Below, one piece after another: positions 24,092 to 34,300 of a stretch of 64,000 nucleotides of DNA. The number at the start of each line of letters is the position of its first letter. Position 1 is the first letter of the stretch. The position numbers and the translations under genes were made by a program. Below the pieces are notes generated by a model. The model was given only the letters and a program-made list of their open reading frames with translations. It searched no databases and had not been told where the DNA came from. This DNA is from Micromonospora sp. WMMA1363 (lineage in GTDB: Bacteria; Actinomycetota; Actinomycetes; Mycobacteriales; Micromonosporaceae): positions 5,448,001-5,512,000 of the forward strand of contig NZ_JAUALB010000001.1 in assembly GCF_030345795.1 (NCBI RefSeq). Direction: 5' to 3'.

Positions 24092-24871
24092 TCAGGCAGC
24101 GGCCTCGAAGGCCCGCAGGGCGGGATCCCGCAACAGGATCTCGAGGTACCGCTTCTGCAGCCGGTCACCGGGGTCGAGGCCGATGTCCCGGGTCAGACTC
24201 CGTCGGAGGCGGTGGTAGGCGTTCACCGCGTCGACCTGTCGCCCGCAGCGGTACAGCGCCACCATGAGCAGCTCGGTGAAGCGTTCCCGCAGCGGGTAGC
24301 GGGCGGTGAGCTCCTCCAGCTCGGGCACCACGGTCCGGTCCTCGCCGAGGGTGAGGCGGGCGGCGATCAGATCCTCGGTCGCCATCAGCCGGTTCTCGTC
24401 CAGCCAGCAGGCGGCGGCCCGGCAGGCTGGGCCGGGGCCGGCGTCGAGCAGCGCCGGGCCGTGCCAGAGCCGCAGCGCCTGCTCCAGCAGCGCGACCGCC
24501 CGCCGTGGATCCTCCGTCCGGCTCGCCGCGCCGAGACCGGCCAACTGCCGGAACCGGTTGGAGTCCAGGGCTTCCGGGGGGAGGTCGAGCTGGTAGCAAC
24601 TGCCGACCGTCCGGATGAGCGATCCCCTCGCCCCGTGATCGCGTCCGCCGTCGAGGAGCCGACGGAGCCGGGTGATGTGTGCCTGGAGGGCGTTGCGGGC
24701 GTTACCGACCGGCTGGTCGGGCCAGAGTTCGTCGACGAGCCGGTCCGAAGTCACGAGCCGGCCCGCGTCGAGGGCCAGCAGCGCGAGTGTCGTACGGACC
24801 TTCTCGCCTCTCACCGGCTGGCGACCCTGCTCGGTGATGATGGCGATCGGGCCGAGAACAGACAGTTGCAT
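24092..24871 (-). CDS. SARP-family transcriptional activator
   Basis: The protein has 259 aa from ATG 24871 (MQLSVLGPIAI). An OmpR-like winged helix (about 1-95, with VRTTLALLALDAGRLVTSDR and NALQAHITRLRRLL) is followed by a bacterial transcriptional activator domain (about 100-255, ending near GLDPGDRLQKRYLEILL). It is the length of ActII-4/RedD-type SARPs without an ATPase part. These bind direct repeats spaced 11 or 22 bp next to -10 elements; four such triads lie in the left arm of this cluster. It is probably the cluster-situated activator. Confidence 0.92.
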   Translation of the reverse strand: MQLSVLGPIAIITEQGRQPVRGEKVRTTLALLALDAGRLVTSDRLVDELWPDQPVGNARNALQAHITRLRRLLDGGRDHGARGSLIRTVGSCYQLDLPPEALDSNRFRQLAGLGAASRTEDPRRAVALLEQALRLWHGPALLDAGPGPACRAAACWLDENRLMATEDLIAARLTLGEDRTVVPELEELTARYPLRERFTELLMVALYRCGRQVDAVNAYHRLRRSLTRDIGLDPGDRLQKRYLEILLRDPALRAFEAAA

Positions 24872-25396
24872 TTCGCCCCCGAGGGTGGTCGATTCACCGT
24901 GCCGCACCTGTCGACGGCGACGCGGCCAAGCGTTTCGGCAATGCCGCATCGACATCTTCACACAATTAAGCCAGCTTCAGGAAAAGTGTTCTTGCGGGGT
25001 TGGTGGAAGTTCTACTTGACCCGGCGTCCGGTGTCAACGGAAGTGTCGGCAGGTGGCCACGACGGTGATATTGATAGACCGGACATAGAGGCTGGAAGGT
25101 GTGTATCGAGCATCAACTATCTGATCGACAATGACTCATGATACTCCGCTCGGCAGGGCCGGGGCGGACGGGCGATTGGTTGGCGGATGTCCGCTTCCCG
25201 ACCGGCAACCTCGGGTTTTCCCTAGTGCTGAACCTGGCGTTGGTCGCCCTACGCTCGCTCCTGTCGGTGAACGGCTCGATCGTCTCCTGTGTATTTGTCT
25301 AGTGTTCCCAGCCGTTCTGTGGGCCCCTCGTGGAGTCGACTTTTCGAGTCGACCCGAGCTGGCTCCAGGGCCGATGACAAAGACGGAAGGTCTGCC
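24872..25396. other. Divergent intergenic region between SARP gene and NRPS operon
   Basis: This stretch of 525 bp is clearly poorer in GC than its surroundings, particularly at 24955-25140, and carries no gene that I can support. It must hold the promoters of the SARP gene (-) and of the long NRPS operon (+). A dyad GTCGAC-7nt-GTCGAC at 25335-25353 lies 44 bp before the first operon gene and could be a regulator site. No GTCAG triad with 11-bp period is seen, so a different activator may act here. Confidence 0.55.
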
Positions 25397-26272
25397 ATGG
25401 CAACCGGCTCGACGCCAACCCGTAGTGTGGCAAAACCATTGCCGGATCATTTCATGGTGTTGCTGGACGGTGCCGCATACGGCGAGGTGCGGGCGAATCG
25501 CTTCCTCAACGACCACTTCGCCCGGGTCAAGGGAAAGAACGCAAACAGCTCCCTCGCCGGCCGGTACGCGACGGTGGGCCTCGCCGGACGCGAGACCCTG
25601 CTGGAACTGTTCGGCGCCCCGGTGCCCGGTCCCCGGCCGGTGACCGGTGGACTCGTCTTCTCGTTCCCGCGTGTCGGCTCGGCGCTGGACGCCCGCCGAC
25701 TGCTCGCCGAGGAGTACGGCGTCGGCTCCCACCACGAACTCGTCCGGCGGGCCGAGCCGGGTGAACCCGACGGCCGCCCCTGGTACCACCTGGTCAGCGT
25801 CGACCTCGGTGCGGACAGCCCGTTCGTGCTCTTCCTCAACGAGGTGACCCCCGAGTACTACGCCGCGCTGGGCGCCCGGCCGGGGCCCAACGGAGAGCTG
25901 AGCCGCGCCGCGTACCTCGACGGGGTGCTCGGGCCGCCGCCCGACCCGGAGACGCTGATGGCCGACATCGCCGGCGCCACCCTGCGGCTGCGGCCGGAAC
26001 GGGTCCGGCGGGTGTCCACCGTGCTCGGCGCGCTCGGATACGCCCGCGACAGCGACGGCGCTGACACCGTCGTCCACGACGACACCATCCGGTTACGGCT
26101 ACGCCCGGACGACACCGGGGTCGAGGGTCTGACCGACGTCGAGGTCGCCCTCACCGCCACCGTGGACGCGGCCGAGCACCACTTCGGCGCGACCTCCCGG
26201 CTGGCCGTCGGGCCCGACGACCGGGCCCGGTGGAGCTTCACCCCGGTCGATCCGGCGGAGCTGCGGCGGTGA
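25397..26272 (+). CDS. DUF5829-like protein, first gene of the NRPS operon
   Basis: The protein has 291 aa from ATG 25397. [20 protein letters not shown] near residue 16 and [19 protein letters not shown] near 52 match my memory of DUF5829, a family with a glyoxalase/VOC-like pattern (HxxxxL, LELFG). No known catalytic residues can be assigned. Its stop overlaps the GTG of the first NRPS by ATGA-type coupling, so it is made together with the synthetase. It could be a tailoring isomerase or an accessory protein. Confidence 0.65.
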   Translation: MATGSTPTRSVAKPLPDHFMVLLDGAAYGEVRANRFLNDHFARVKGKNANSSLAGRYATVGLAGRETLLELFGAPVPGPRPVTGGLVFSFPRVGSALDARRLLAEEYGVGSHHELVRRAEPGEPDGRPWYHLVSVDLGADSPFVLFLNEVTPEYYAALGARPGPNGELSRAAYLDGVLGPPPDPETLMADIAGATLRLRPERVRRVSTVLGALGYARDSDGADTVVHDDTIRLRLRPDDTGVEGLTDVEVALTATVDAAEHHFGATSRLAVGPDDRARWSFTPVDPAELRR

Positions 26273-29200
26273 GCGGCGTCGACGGCACCGCGGGCCGCGA
26301 CCTGTCGGGCGCCACCGGACACGTGCCCGGCCACCGCCGGCTCCTCGCCGCAGCTCGGACCACCCCGGAGGCGGTGGCGGTGGAGTACCTCGACGAGCGG
26401 GTCAGCTACGCCGACCTGGACCGGCGCTCAGCACGGCTGGCTGTGCTGCTACGCCGACACGGGGTGGGCCGCGGCAGCGTCGTGGCGGTGGCGCTGGAAC
26501 GCTCACCCGAGCTGGTGGTGACGATCCTCGGGGTGCTCCGGGCCGGCGCGGCCTGGGTACCGCTGGATCCGGCGTACCCCGCCGAGCGGTTGGCGCACAT
26601 GGTGACCGACTCCGGCGCGCGGGCGCTGGTCGCCACGCCGGCCACCGCCGCCGCGCTGCCGCCCACCGCGGCGATCCGGCTGGACCCGGGGGCAGGCGCC
26701 GCCGGAACGCCGCCGGACCCGGCCACCGGCCCGGACGACCTGGCCTACCTGATCTACACCTCCGGCTCCACCGGACGTCCCAAGGGGGCCCTGCTCACCG
26801 ACGGCGGCCTGGCCAACCTGTGCCGGGCACAGGCCGAGTTGTTCGCCGTCCCGCGGCAGGCCCGGGTGCTCCAGTTCGCACCCGCCAGTTTCGACGCCTC
26901 CGTCTTCGAGCTGGCCATGGCGCTGGCCGCCGGGGCGACGCTGGTGCTCACCCCACGACCGGCGATCGCACCCGGCCCCGACCTGGCAGCCACCCTCCGC
27001 AAAATGCGGATCACCCACGTCACGCTGCCACCTTCGGTGCTCGCCACCCTCCCCACCGGCGAGGAGCTGCCCGACCTGCGAGTGCTGGTGAGCGCGGGGG
27101 AGCCGCTGCCGGCAGCGCTGGCCCGTCGTTGGGCCCCGGGCCGCGTCATGATCAACGCGTACGGCCCCACGGAGACGACCGTCTGGGCAACCGCCGCCAC
27201 GGTCTCCCCCAACGACGAGCGACCCGGCATCGGATCGGCGATCCACGGCGTGTCCGTGCACGTCGTCGACGCCCACCTGCGGCCAGTGCCCGACGGGGAG
27301 CCGGGCGAACTGCTCATCGGCGGCGCCGGGGTGGCCCGAGGATACCGGGGGGCACCCGCCCTGACCGCCGAACGGTTCGTGCCCGACCCGTTCACCGGCT
27401 TGCCCGGCGCGCGTCTCTACCGCTCCGGCGACCTGGTCCGGCGTGCCCCCGACGGCGGGCTGACCTTCCTGGGCCGCCTCGACGACCAGGTCAAGCTGCG
27501 TGGCTTCCGGATCGAGCCGGACGAGGTGACCGCCGTGCTCCGGGAGCACCAGACCGTCCGGGACGCGGCCGTGGTGGTCCGCGACGACGGGGCCGGCCTC
27601 CGCCTGGTGGCGTACGCCGTCGGCGACGAGCCACGACCGGAGCCGCTGGTCGCATACCTCGCCTCCCGGCTGCCGGCGTACCTGGTGCCCTCAGCCGTGG
27701 TGGCGCTGGACGAGCTGCCCCTGACCCCCAGCGGCAAGGTGGACCGGGCGGCGCTGCCCGCGCCCGACCGGAGCAGCGCCGGCATCACCACCGACCGGGT
27801 GGCCCCCCGCTCCGCCACCGAGACCGCCCTGGCCGCCCTGGTCGGGGACCTGCTGGGGCTCGGCGAGGTCGGGGTGACCGACGACTTCTTCGCGCTCGGC
27901 GGGCACTCGCTGTTGGCCGGGCGGCTGGTCGCCAGGATCCGCGTCGAGTTGGGACGCGAGGTGCCGCTGTCGGCTTTCCACCGCGCACCCACCGTCGAGG
28001 CGCTGGCCGAGCTGGTGGACGCGGGCGAGCTGCCGGTGCTCCCGCCGCTGGTGCCCACCGACCGCACCCGCCCCGTCCCGTTGGCATACCCGCAGGAGCG
28101 GATCTGGTACCTGGAGCAGCTGTCGCCGGGCAACCGGGCCTACCACGCGCAGGCCACCCTGCGGCTGCGCGGCCAGCTGGACCGGGACGTGCTGCGGGCC
28201 GCGCTGGACGAGCTGGTCCGCCGGCACGAGATCCTGCGTACCGCCTTCGTGGACGAGGGCGTCGGCCCGGAGCAGCGGATACACCCGCCCATGCCGGTGG
28301 AGCTGCCGGTGACCGACCTGTCGCACCTGCCTGTGTCCGAACGGGAGGAGGCGGCGGAACGGCACGTGGCCGGGTTCCTCACGGAGCCGTTCGACCTGCG
28401 CCGTCCGCCGCTGGCCCGGTGGGCGCTCATCCGCCACGAGCGGGACGACCACACCCTTGTCCACGTCGAACACCACCTCGTCCACGACGGCTGGTCGTAC
28501 GCGGTCTTCCTGGACGAGTTGGGCATCGTGTACGCCGCGCTGGCACAGGGCCGCCCGGTGCCCCGGCCCGAGGCCCCGCAGTACGCCGACTTCGCCCGGT
28601 GGCAGCGCTCCTGGCTGCGCGGCGAGGTGCTGGACCGGCAGGTGGAGCGTTGGGCCGAGGAGCTGGCCGGAGCCCCCGCGGCGCTGACCCTGCCGACCGA
28701 CCGGCCGCGGCCGCCGGTGCAGAGCTTCGCCGGCGACGCGTTCCGGGTGGACCTGCACGCCGACCTGTGCCGACGGTTACGCCGGTTCAGCCGCGAGCAC
28801 GGGGTCACCCTCTACCCGACCATGCTGGCCGGCTTCGCCGTCCTGCTGTCCCGCCACAGTGGGCAGGAGGACCTGGTCGTCGGCAACGGGGTGGCCAACC
28901 GGCGGATCGCCGCGATCGAGCGGATGCTGGGCATGGTCGTCAACACCCTGCCGCTGCGGATCGACCTGGGCGGCCGACCAGGGTTCGCGGAACTGGTCCG
29001 CCGGATCCACGACACGGCGGCCCGGATGTACGAGTGGCAGGACGTCCCGTTCGACCGGCTCGTCCGGCGGCTGGCCCCGGAGCGGGACCTGTCGCGCAAC
29101 CCGCTGTTCCAGGTGATGTTCAGCTTCCACGACTCGGCGCTGCCGCCCCCCCGGTTCGCCGGGCTCACCGGCACCGTGCTGGAACGGCACAACGGCTCGG

Positions 29201-31368
29201 CCAAGACCGACATCAACATCGTGGTGCTGCCCCGCGACGAGCAGCTGGCCGGCCACGGCCCCCGTGACGACGCCGCCCCCATCACCCTGATCTGGGAGTA
29301 CGCCACCGACCTGTTCGACGCCGACACGATGCGTACGCTGGTCGACCGCTACCAGCGGCTGTTGGCGGCGGCGATGGCCGAGCCGGACCGGCCGGTGGGG
29401 CGGACCCCGATGCTCACCGCCGAGGAGACGGACGGGCTGCTCACCGCGGGTCGCGGGGCCCGGACCGCGTTCGGGGCGGAACGCAGCATCCCGGAGGTCT
29501 TCGCCGACCAGGTCGCCGCCCGCCCGGACGCGCCCGCCGTGACCGACGGCGACACCACCCTGACCTACGCCGAGCTGGACACCCGCGCCGAGAAGCTGGC
29601 CCGTCGCCTGCGCGCCCGCGGCGTCGGGCGCGACACCCCGGTGGGCGTCCTGCTGGAGCGGGGCCCCGAACTGGTGACCGTCCTGCTGGCGGTGCTCAAG
29701 GCCGGCGGCGGGTATGTTCCCCTCGACCCCGGCTACCCGGTGGACCGGCTCGGCTGGATGCTGGCCGACTGCGGGGCCCCGGTGGTGGTGTCCCGGCGGG
29801 CGTTGGCCGAGCGCCTGCCCGACCCGGCCAGCGCGGACCTGGTGCTGCTCGACCGGGCCGACGAGCCGGCGGAGGCGTCACGCCCGCGACGGCCGGCGGC
29901 CGCGCCGGCGAGCCTGGCGTACGTGCTCTACACCTCCGGTTCCACCGGCCGGCCCAAGGGCGTGCTGGTGGACCACCGGGCCGTACTGCGGCTGGTGCTG
30001 GCCACCAACTATCTGCGGTTCGGGCCGGGGGAGCGGTTCGCGCAGGTCGCCGACGCGTCGTTCGACGCGCTGACCTTCGAGCTGTGGGGCGCGCTGCTGC
30101 ACGGCGGGACCGTCTGCGTGGTGCCGAAGGAGGCGATGCTCACCGCCGGAGGGCTCGGCGAGTGGCTGCGTCGCTACGGCGTGACCAGCATGTTCCTCAC
30201 CTCGGCTCTGTTCAACGAGGCGATGGCCACCCACCCGGACAGCTTCGCCGGGGTGACGAACCTGCTGGTCGGAGGGGAGGCGCTCAACGCCGAGCGGGTC
30301 CGGCGGCTGCTGCGCTCGTCCGCGCGGCCCCGCCGGGTGCTCAACGGGTACGGGCCGACCGAGACGACCACCTTCGCCGTCGTGCACGAGATCGACGACG
30401 TGCCCGACGACGCGACCACCGTGCCGATCGGGCGCCCCATCGCCAACACCACCGCGTACGTGCTGGACCGGCACCTCGCACTCGTGCCGACGGGCGTGAC
30501 CGGGGAGCTGTACCTGGGCGGCCCGGGGGTGGCCCGCGGGTACGCCGACCGGCCCGGCCTGACCGCGGAGCGGTTCGTGCCGGACCCGTTCGCCGGTGAC
30601 GGTAGCCGGCTCTACCGCACCGGCGACCTGGTCCGCTGGCGTCCCGACGGGCGGCTGGACTTCCTCGGCCGGACCGACGACCAGGTCAAGATCCGGGGAT
30701 TCCGGATCGAGCCGGGTGAGGTGGAGGCGGCCCTGGTGACCCACCCGGAGGTGGCCGGGGCGGTGGCGACCGTGGTCGACGGAGCCGGTGGCCAGCGGCT
30801 GGTGGCCTTCGTGACGACGACCGGCGCGGTCCCGCCACCGGCGGCGCTGCGCGAGTTCCTCGCCGAGCGACTGCCACCGTACCTGGTGCCGGCGCGCATC
30901 GTCGCACTGCCGGCGCTGCCCCTCAACGCGCACGGCAAGGTGGACCGCTCGGCGCTCCCGACTGCCGAGCTGGGCCGCGCCGACACGGCCGCCGACAGCA
31001 CGCCGCCGTCCGGGCCGACGGAGCAGTCGATCGCGCGGCTCAGCGCCACCCTGCTCGGAGTGGAGCGGGTGGGCCGCCACGACGACTTCTTCGCCCTCGG
31101 CGGGCACTCGCTGCTGGCCATGCGCCTGGTCACGTTGACCAACCAGGAGTTCGGCCGGGTCGTGCCACTGCGCGCCTTCCTGGAGCGGCCCACCGTCGCC
31201 CACCTCGCGTCGGTGGTCGACGGGGCGGACCGGTGGCGGACGACGGCCCCGGAGATCCGGCAGTCCAGCGGGCGCGCCGCGCAACAGCTGCTCGACAAGG
31301 TCGACGAACTCTCCGACGAGCAGGTGGAACGCCTGCTCGCCGACCTGGCGGAAGGCGAGGCGCCCTGA
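26269..31368 (+). CDS. NRPS, A-PCP-C-A-PCP (1699 aa)
   Basis: The GTG start overlaps the previous stop. Domains: A1 about 20-500 ([13 protein letters not shown] near 161, FDASVFE near 208), PCP1 Ser 547 (LGGHSLL), an LCL-type C about 600-1060 with HHLVHDG near 735, A2 about 1074-1560 ([12 protein letters not shown] near 1221), PCP2 Ser 1614, and a C-terminal helix. Aligning by eye to GrsA, A1 reads DAFTVAAVWK (aromatic-like pocket, low confidence) and A2 reads DAFFLGGTFK (Val or other branched aliphatic, moderate). There is no condensation domain before A1, so module 1 is a loading module with a free amino group. No epimerase, methyltransferase or thioesterase domain is present. The chain passes to the next protein, whose start overlaps by one base. 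Confidence 0.93.
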   Translation: MSGVDGTAGRDLSGATGHVPGHRRLLAAARTTPEAVAVEYLDERVSYADLDRRSARLAVLLRRHGVGRGSVVAVALERSPELVVTILGVLRAGAAWVPLDPAYPAERLAHMVTDSGARALVATPATAAALPPTAAIRLDPGAGAAGTPPDPATGPDDLAYLIYTSGSTGRPKGALLTDGGLANLCRAQAELFAVPRQARVLQFAPASFDASVFELAMALAAGATLVLTPRPAIAPGPDLAATLRKMRITHVTLPPSVLATLPTGEELPDLRVLVSAGEPLPAALARRWAPGRVMINAYGPTETTVWATAATVSPNDERPGIGSAIHGVSVHVVDAHLRPVPDGEPGELLIGGAGVARGYRGAPALTAERFVPDPFTGLPGARLYRSGDLVRRAPDGGLTFLGRLDDQVKLRGFRIEPDEVTAVLREHQTVRDAAVVVRDDGAGLRLVAYAVGDEPRPEPLVAYLASRLPAYLVPSAVVALDELPLTPSGKVDRAALPAPDRSSAGITTDRVAPRSATETALAALVGDLLGLGEVGVTDDFFALGGHSLLAGRLVARIRVELGREVPLSAFHRAPTVEALAELVDAGELPVLPPLVPTDRTRPVPLAYPQERIWYLEQLSPGNRAYHAQATLRLRGQLDRDVLRAALDELVRRHEILRTAFVDEGVGPEQRIHPPMPVELPVTDLSHLPVSEREEAAERHVAGFLTEPFDLRRPPLARWALIRHERDDHTLVHVEHHLVHDGWSYAVFLDELGIVYAALAQGRPVPRPEAPQYADFARWQRSWLRGEVLDRQVERWAEELAGAPAALTLPTDRPRPPVQSFAGDAFRVDLHADLCRRLRRFSREHGVTLYPTMLAGFAVLLSRHSGQEDLVVGNGVANRRIAAIERMLGMVVNTLPLRIDLGGRPGFAELVRRIHDTAARMYEWQDVPFDRLVRRLAPERDLSRNPLFQVMFSFHDSALPPPRFAGLTGTVLERHNGSAKTDINIVVLPRDEQLAGHGPRDDAAPITLIWEYATDLFDADTMRTLVDRYQRLLAAAMAEPDRPVGRTPMLTAEETDGLLTAGRGARTAFGAERSIPEVFADQVAARPDAPAVTDGDTTLTYAELDTRAEKLARRLRARGVGRDTPVGVLLERGPELVTVLLAVLKAGGGYVPLDPGYPVDRLGWMLADCGAPVVVSRRALAERLPDPASADLVLLDRADEPAEASRPRRPAAAPASLAYVLYTSGSTGRPKGVLVDHRAVLRLVLATNYLRFGPGERFAQVADASFDALTFELWGALLHGGTVCVVPKEAMLTAGGLGEWLRRYGVTSMFLTSALFNEAMATHPDSFAGVTNLLVGGEALNAERVRRLLRSSARPRRVLNGYGPTETTTFAVVHEIDDVPDDATTVPIGRPIANTTAYVLDRHLALVPTGVTGELYLGGPGVARGYADRPGLTAERFVPDPFAGDGSRLYRTGDLVRWRPDGRLDFLGRTDDQVKIRGFRIEPGEVEAALVTHPEVAGAVATVVDGAGGQRLVAFVTTTGAVPPPAALREFLAERLPPYLVPARIVALPALPLNAHGKVDRSALPTAELGRADTAADSTPPSGPTEQSIARLSATLLGVERVGRHDDFFALGGHSLLAMRLVTLTNQEFGRVVPLRAFLERPTVAHLASVVDGADRWRTTAPEIRQSSGRAAQQLLDKVDELSDEQVERLLADLAEGEAP

Positions 31369-34300
31369 TGACCGACACCGTCCCGCCCGCCGGCGGCAAC
31401 GCCGCCCGCCGGGCGTTGCTCACCGAACGACTACGGCAGCGGGCCCAGCGCAGCCACCCGTTGTCGTACCCGCAGCAGCGGTTGTGGTTCCTCGACCAGC
31501 TCGACCCGGAGAATCCGGTCTACACCATCCCGCTCGGCTGGCGGATCAGCGGCCCGCTGGACGTGCCGGCCCTGGAGTGGGCGCTCACCGAGCTGGTCCG
31601 CCGGCACGAGGCGCTGCGCACGGTCTTCCGCACCGTCGACGGCCAGCCCCGTCAGGTGGTGGCACCCGCCGCTCCGGTCCGGATCGTCGTGGCCGACGTG
31701 GACGACGACGAGGAGGCGGCGCGACGGGAGGCCCGGACCGGGTTCGACCTGGCGGCCGGGCCGCTGCTCCGGGCCACCCTGCTGCGCGCCGGCCCCACCG
31801 AGCACCGGCTCTGCCTGACGGTCCACCACATCGCCTGCGACGGCTGGTCGGTCCGGGTGCTGGAGCGGGAGATCTCCGCGCTGTACCGCCAGGCCGTCGA
31901 CGGGACGCCCGCCGGCCTCGACGAGCCGGCCACCCAGTACGCCGACTTCGCCGAGTGGCAGGTCGCCGAGCTGCGCGACGGCGGGCCGCAGGAGGTGATC
32001 GCCTACTGGCACCAGCGGCTGCGCGGGGTGCCGGACGTGGCCAGCCTGCCGACGGACCGGCCGCGGCCGCCGACCCAGACGTACCGGGGCGGGCACCTGA
32101 CCGTCGAACTGCCGGGCGCGGCGGAGGTCGCCGCGGTGGGCCAGCCGGTCGGGGCGACGCCCTTCGCCGTGCTGCTGGCCGCCTTCGCGGTGCTGGTCCG
32201 GACGCACACCGGCGGCAACGAGGTGGTCGTCGGCTCCCCGGTGGCCGGGCGTCTCCGTCCGGAGCTCGACGGGCTGGTCGGCTTCTTCGCCAACACGCTG
32301 GTGCAGCGGCTGGACGTGACCGGGCGGCCCACGTTCCGGGAGCTGGTGCGTCGGGCCCGGGACGAGTCCCGGGCCGCGGTGGCCCACCAGGAGCTGCCGT
32401 TCGAGCGGCTGGTGGAGCAACTGCATCCGAACCGGGACCTGGCCCACAACCCGCTGTTCCAGGTGCTGTTCAGCTACCACGAGGCGGACCCGCGCGGGCT
32501 GGAGCTGACCGGTGCCCGGGTACGGCCGGCGCCCGGTGACAGCGGCACCGCCAAGTTCGACCTGAGCGTCAGCGTGACCCGGGTCGACGACGCCCTGTCG
32601 GCCCGCGTCGAGTACAGCGAGGACCTGTACGAACGCGGCACCGCGCGTCGACTGGCCGACGGGTTTCGTACCGTGCTGGCCGCCGGGATCGCCGAGCCGG
32701 ACCTGCCGATCGACGACCTGCCGGTGCTGACCCCCGACGAGCGGCGGCGGATGCTCGTCGACTGGAACGACACCGCCGCGGCCCGGCCGCCGGACGCCCT
32801 GGTGCACGAGTTGTTCGCCCGGCGGGTCGCCGAGACGCCGGACCTGCCGGTGCTGCGCGAGGCCCGGCAGGCCCCGGAGGAGACCCTGACCTACCGGCAG
32901 CTCGACGAGCGGGCCGAGCGGCTGGCGGCGCGGCTGCGCGCGGCGGGGGTCGGGCCGGACGTCCCCGTCGGGGTGTTCCTGGACCGCGGCGTCGACCTGG
33001 TGGTCACCCTGCTCGGCGTTCTCAAGGCCGGCGGGGCGTACCTTCCGCTGGATCCGACGTACCCGTTGGGGCGGCTGTCGTTCATGGTGGCGGACTCCGG
33101 CGCGCCCGTGGTGGTCACCCACTCGGGGCTGAGCGGCCGGCTCGACCCGCTGCCGGTGCCCCGGCTGCTGCTGGACGGCGCGGCGGAGCCCGCGCCGGGT
33201 CCGCCCGCCGTGCGCCCACGCCCGGAGAACCTGGCGTACCTGACGTACACGTCCGGCTCCACCGGGCGACCCAAGGGCGTCCTGGTGACCCACCGCAACG
33301 TCGGCAACTTCTTCGTCGGCATGGACGCCGTGCTGGGCACCCGGGAACCGGGCACCTGGCTCGCCGTCACCAGCGTCTCCTTCGACATCTCCGTGCTGGA
33401 GCTGCTCTGGACCCTGGCCCGGGGGCACCGGGTGGTGCTGCGGGCGGACGAGCCGCAGGGGCGCGAGGGGGCGGTGCCGGCGGAGGTGCAGGCCCGGCAC
33501 GTCGACTTCAGCCTCTTCTACTTCGGCGGCGACGACGGCGCCGACCCGGCCGACCGCTACCGGCTGCTGCTCGACGGCGCCCGGTTCGCCGACCGCAACG
33601 GCTTCGCCGCCGTCTGGACCCCGGAACGGCACTTCCACGAGTTCGGCGGGCTGTACCCGAACCCGGCGGTGACCGGCGCGGCGGTCGCCGCCGTCACCGA
33701 GCGGGTGGCCGTCCGGGCCGGCAGCGTCGTCCTGCCGCTGCACGACCCGCTGCGGGTGGCCGAGGAGTGGGCCGTGCTGGACAACATCTCGCACGGCCGG
33801 GCCGGCATCTCCATCGCCTCCGGCTGGCAGCCCACCGACTTCGCCCTCGCCCCCGAGCACTACACCGACCGCAAGGCGCGGATGGTGGCCGCGCTCGCCG
33901 AGGTGCGGCGGCTGTGGGCCGGCGAGACGGTGACCCGACGGGGCGGCACCGGCGCGGAGGTGCGGGTCGGCACCCATCCCCGGCCGGTGCAGGAGCGGCT
34001 GCCGGTCTGGGTGACCAGCGCCCGCAACGTGGAGACCTTCGAGCTGGCCGGTCAGCTCGGCGCGGGACTGCTCACCCACCTGCTGGGACACACCGTCGAG
34101 GAACTGGCCGGCAAGATCGAGGCGTACCGGCGGGCGTGGCGCGCGGCGGGGCACGACGGGGACGGCCACGTGGCACTGATGGTGCACACCTTCGTCGGTC
34201 CGGACACCGAGCGGGTGCGGAAGCTGGTCCGCGAGCCGCTCAAAGCGTACATCCAGTCGTCGTTCGACCTGCTCTCCGGCCTGGGAGCGGCGCTCGGCCG

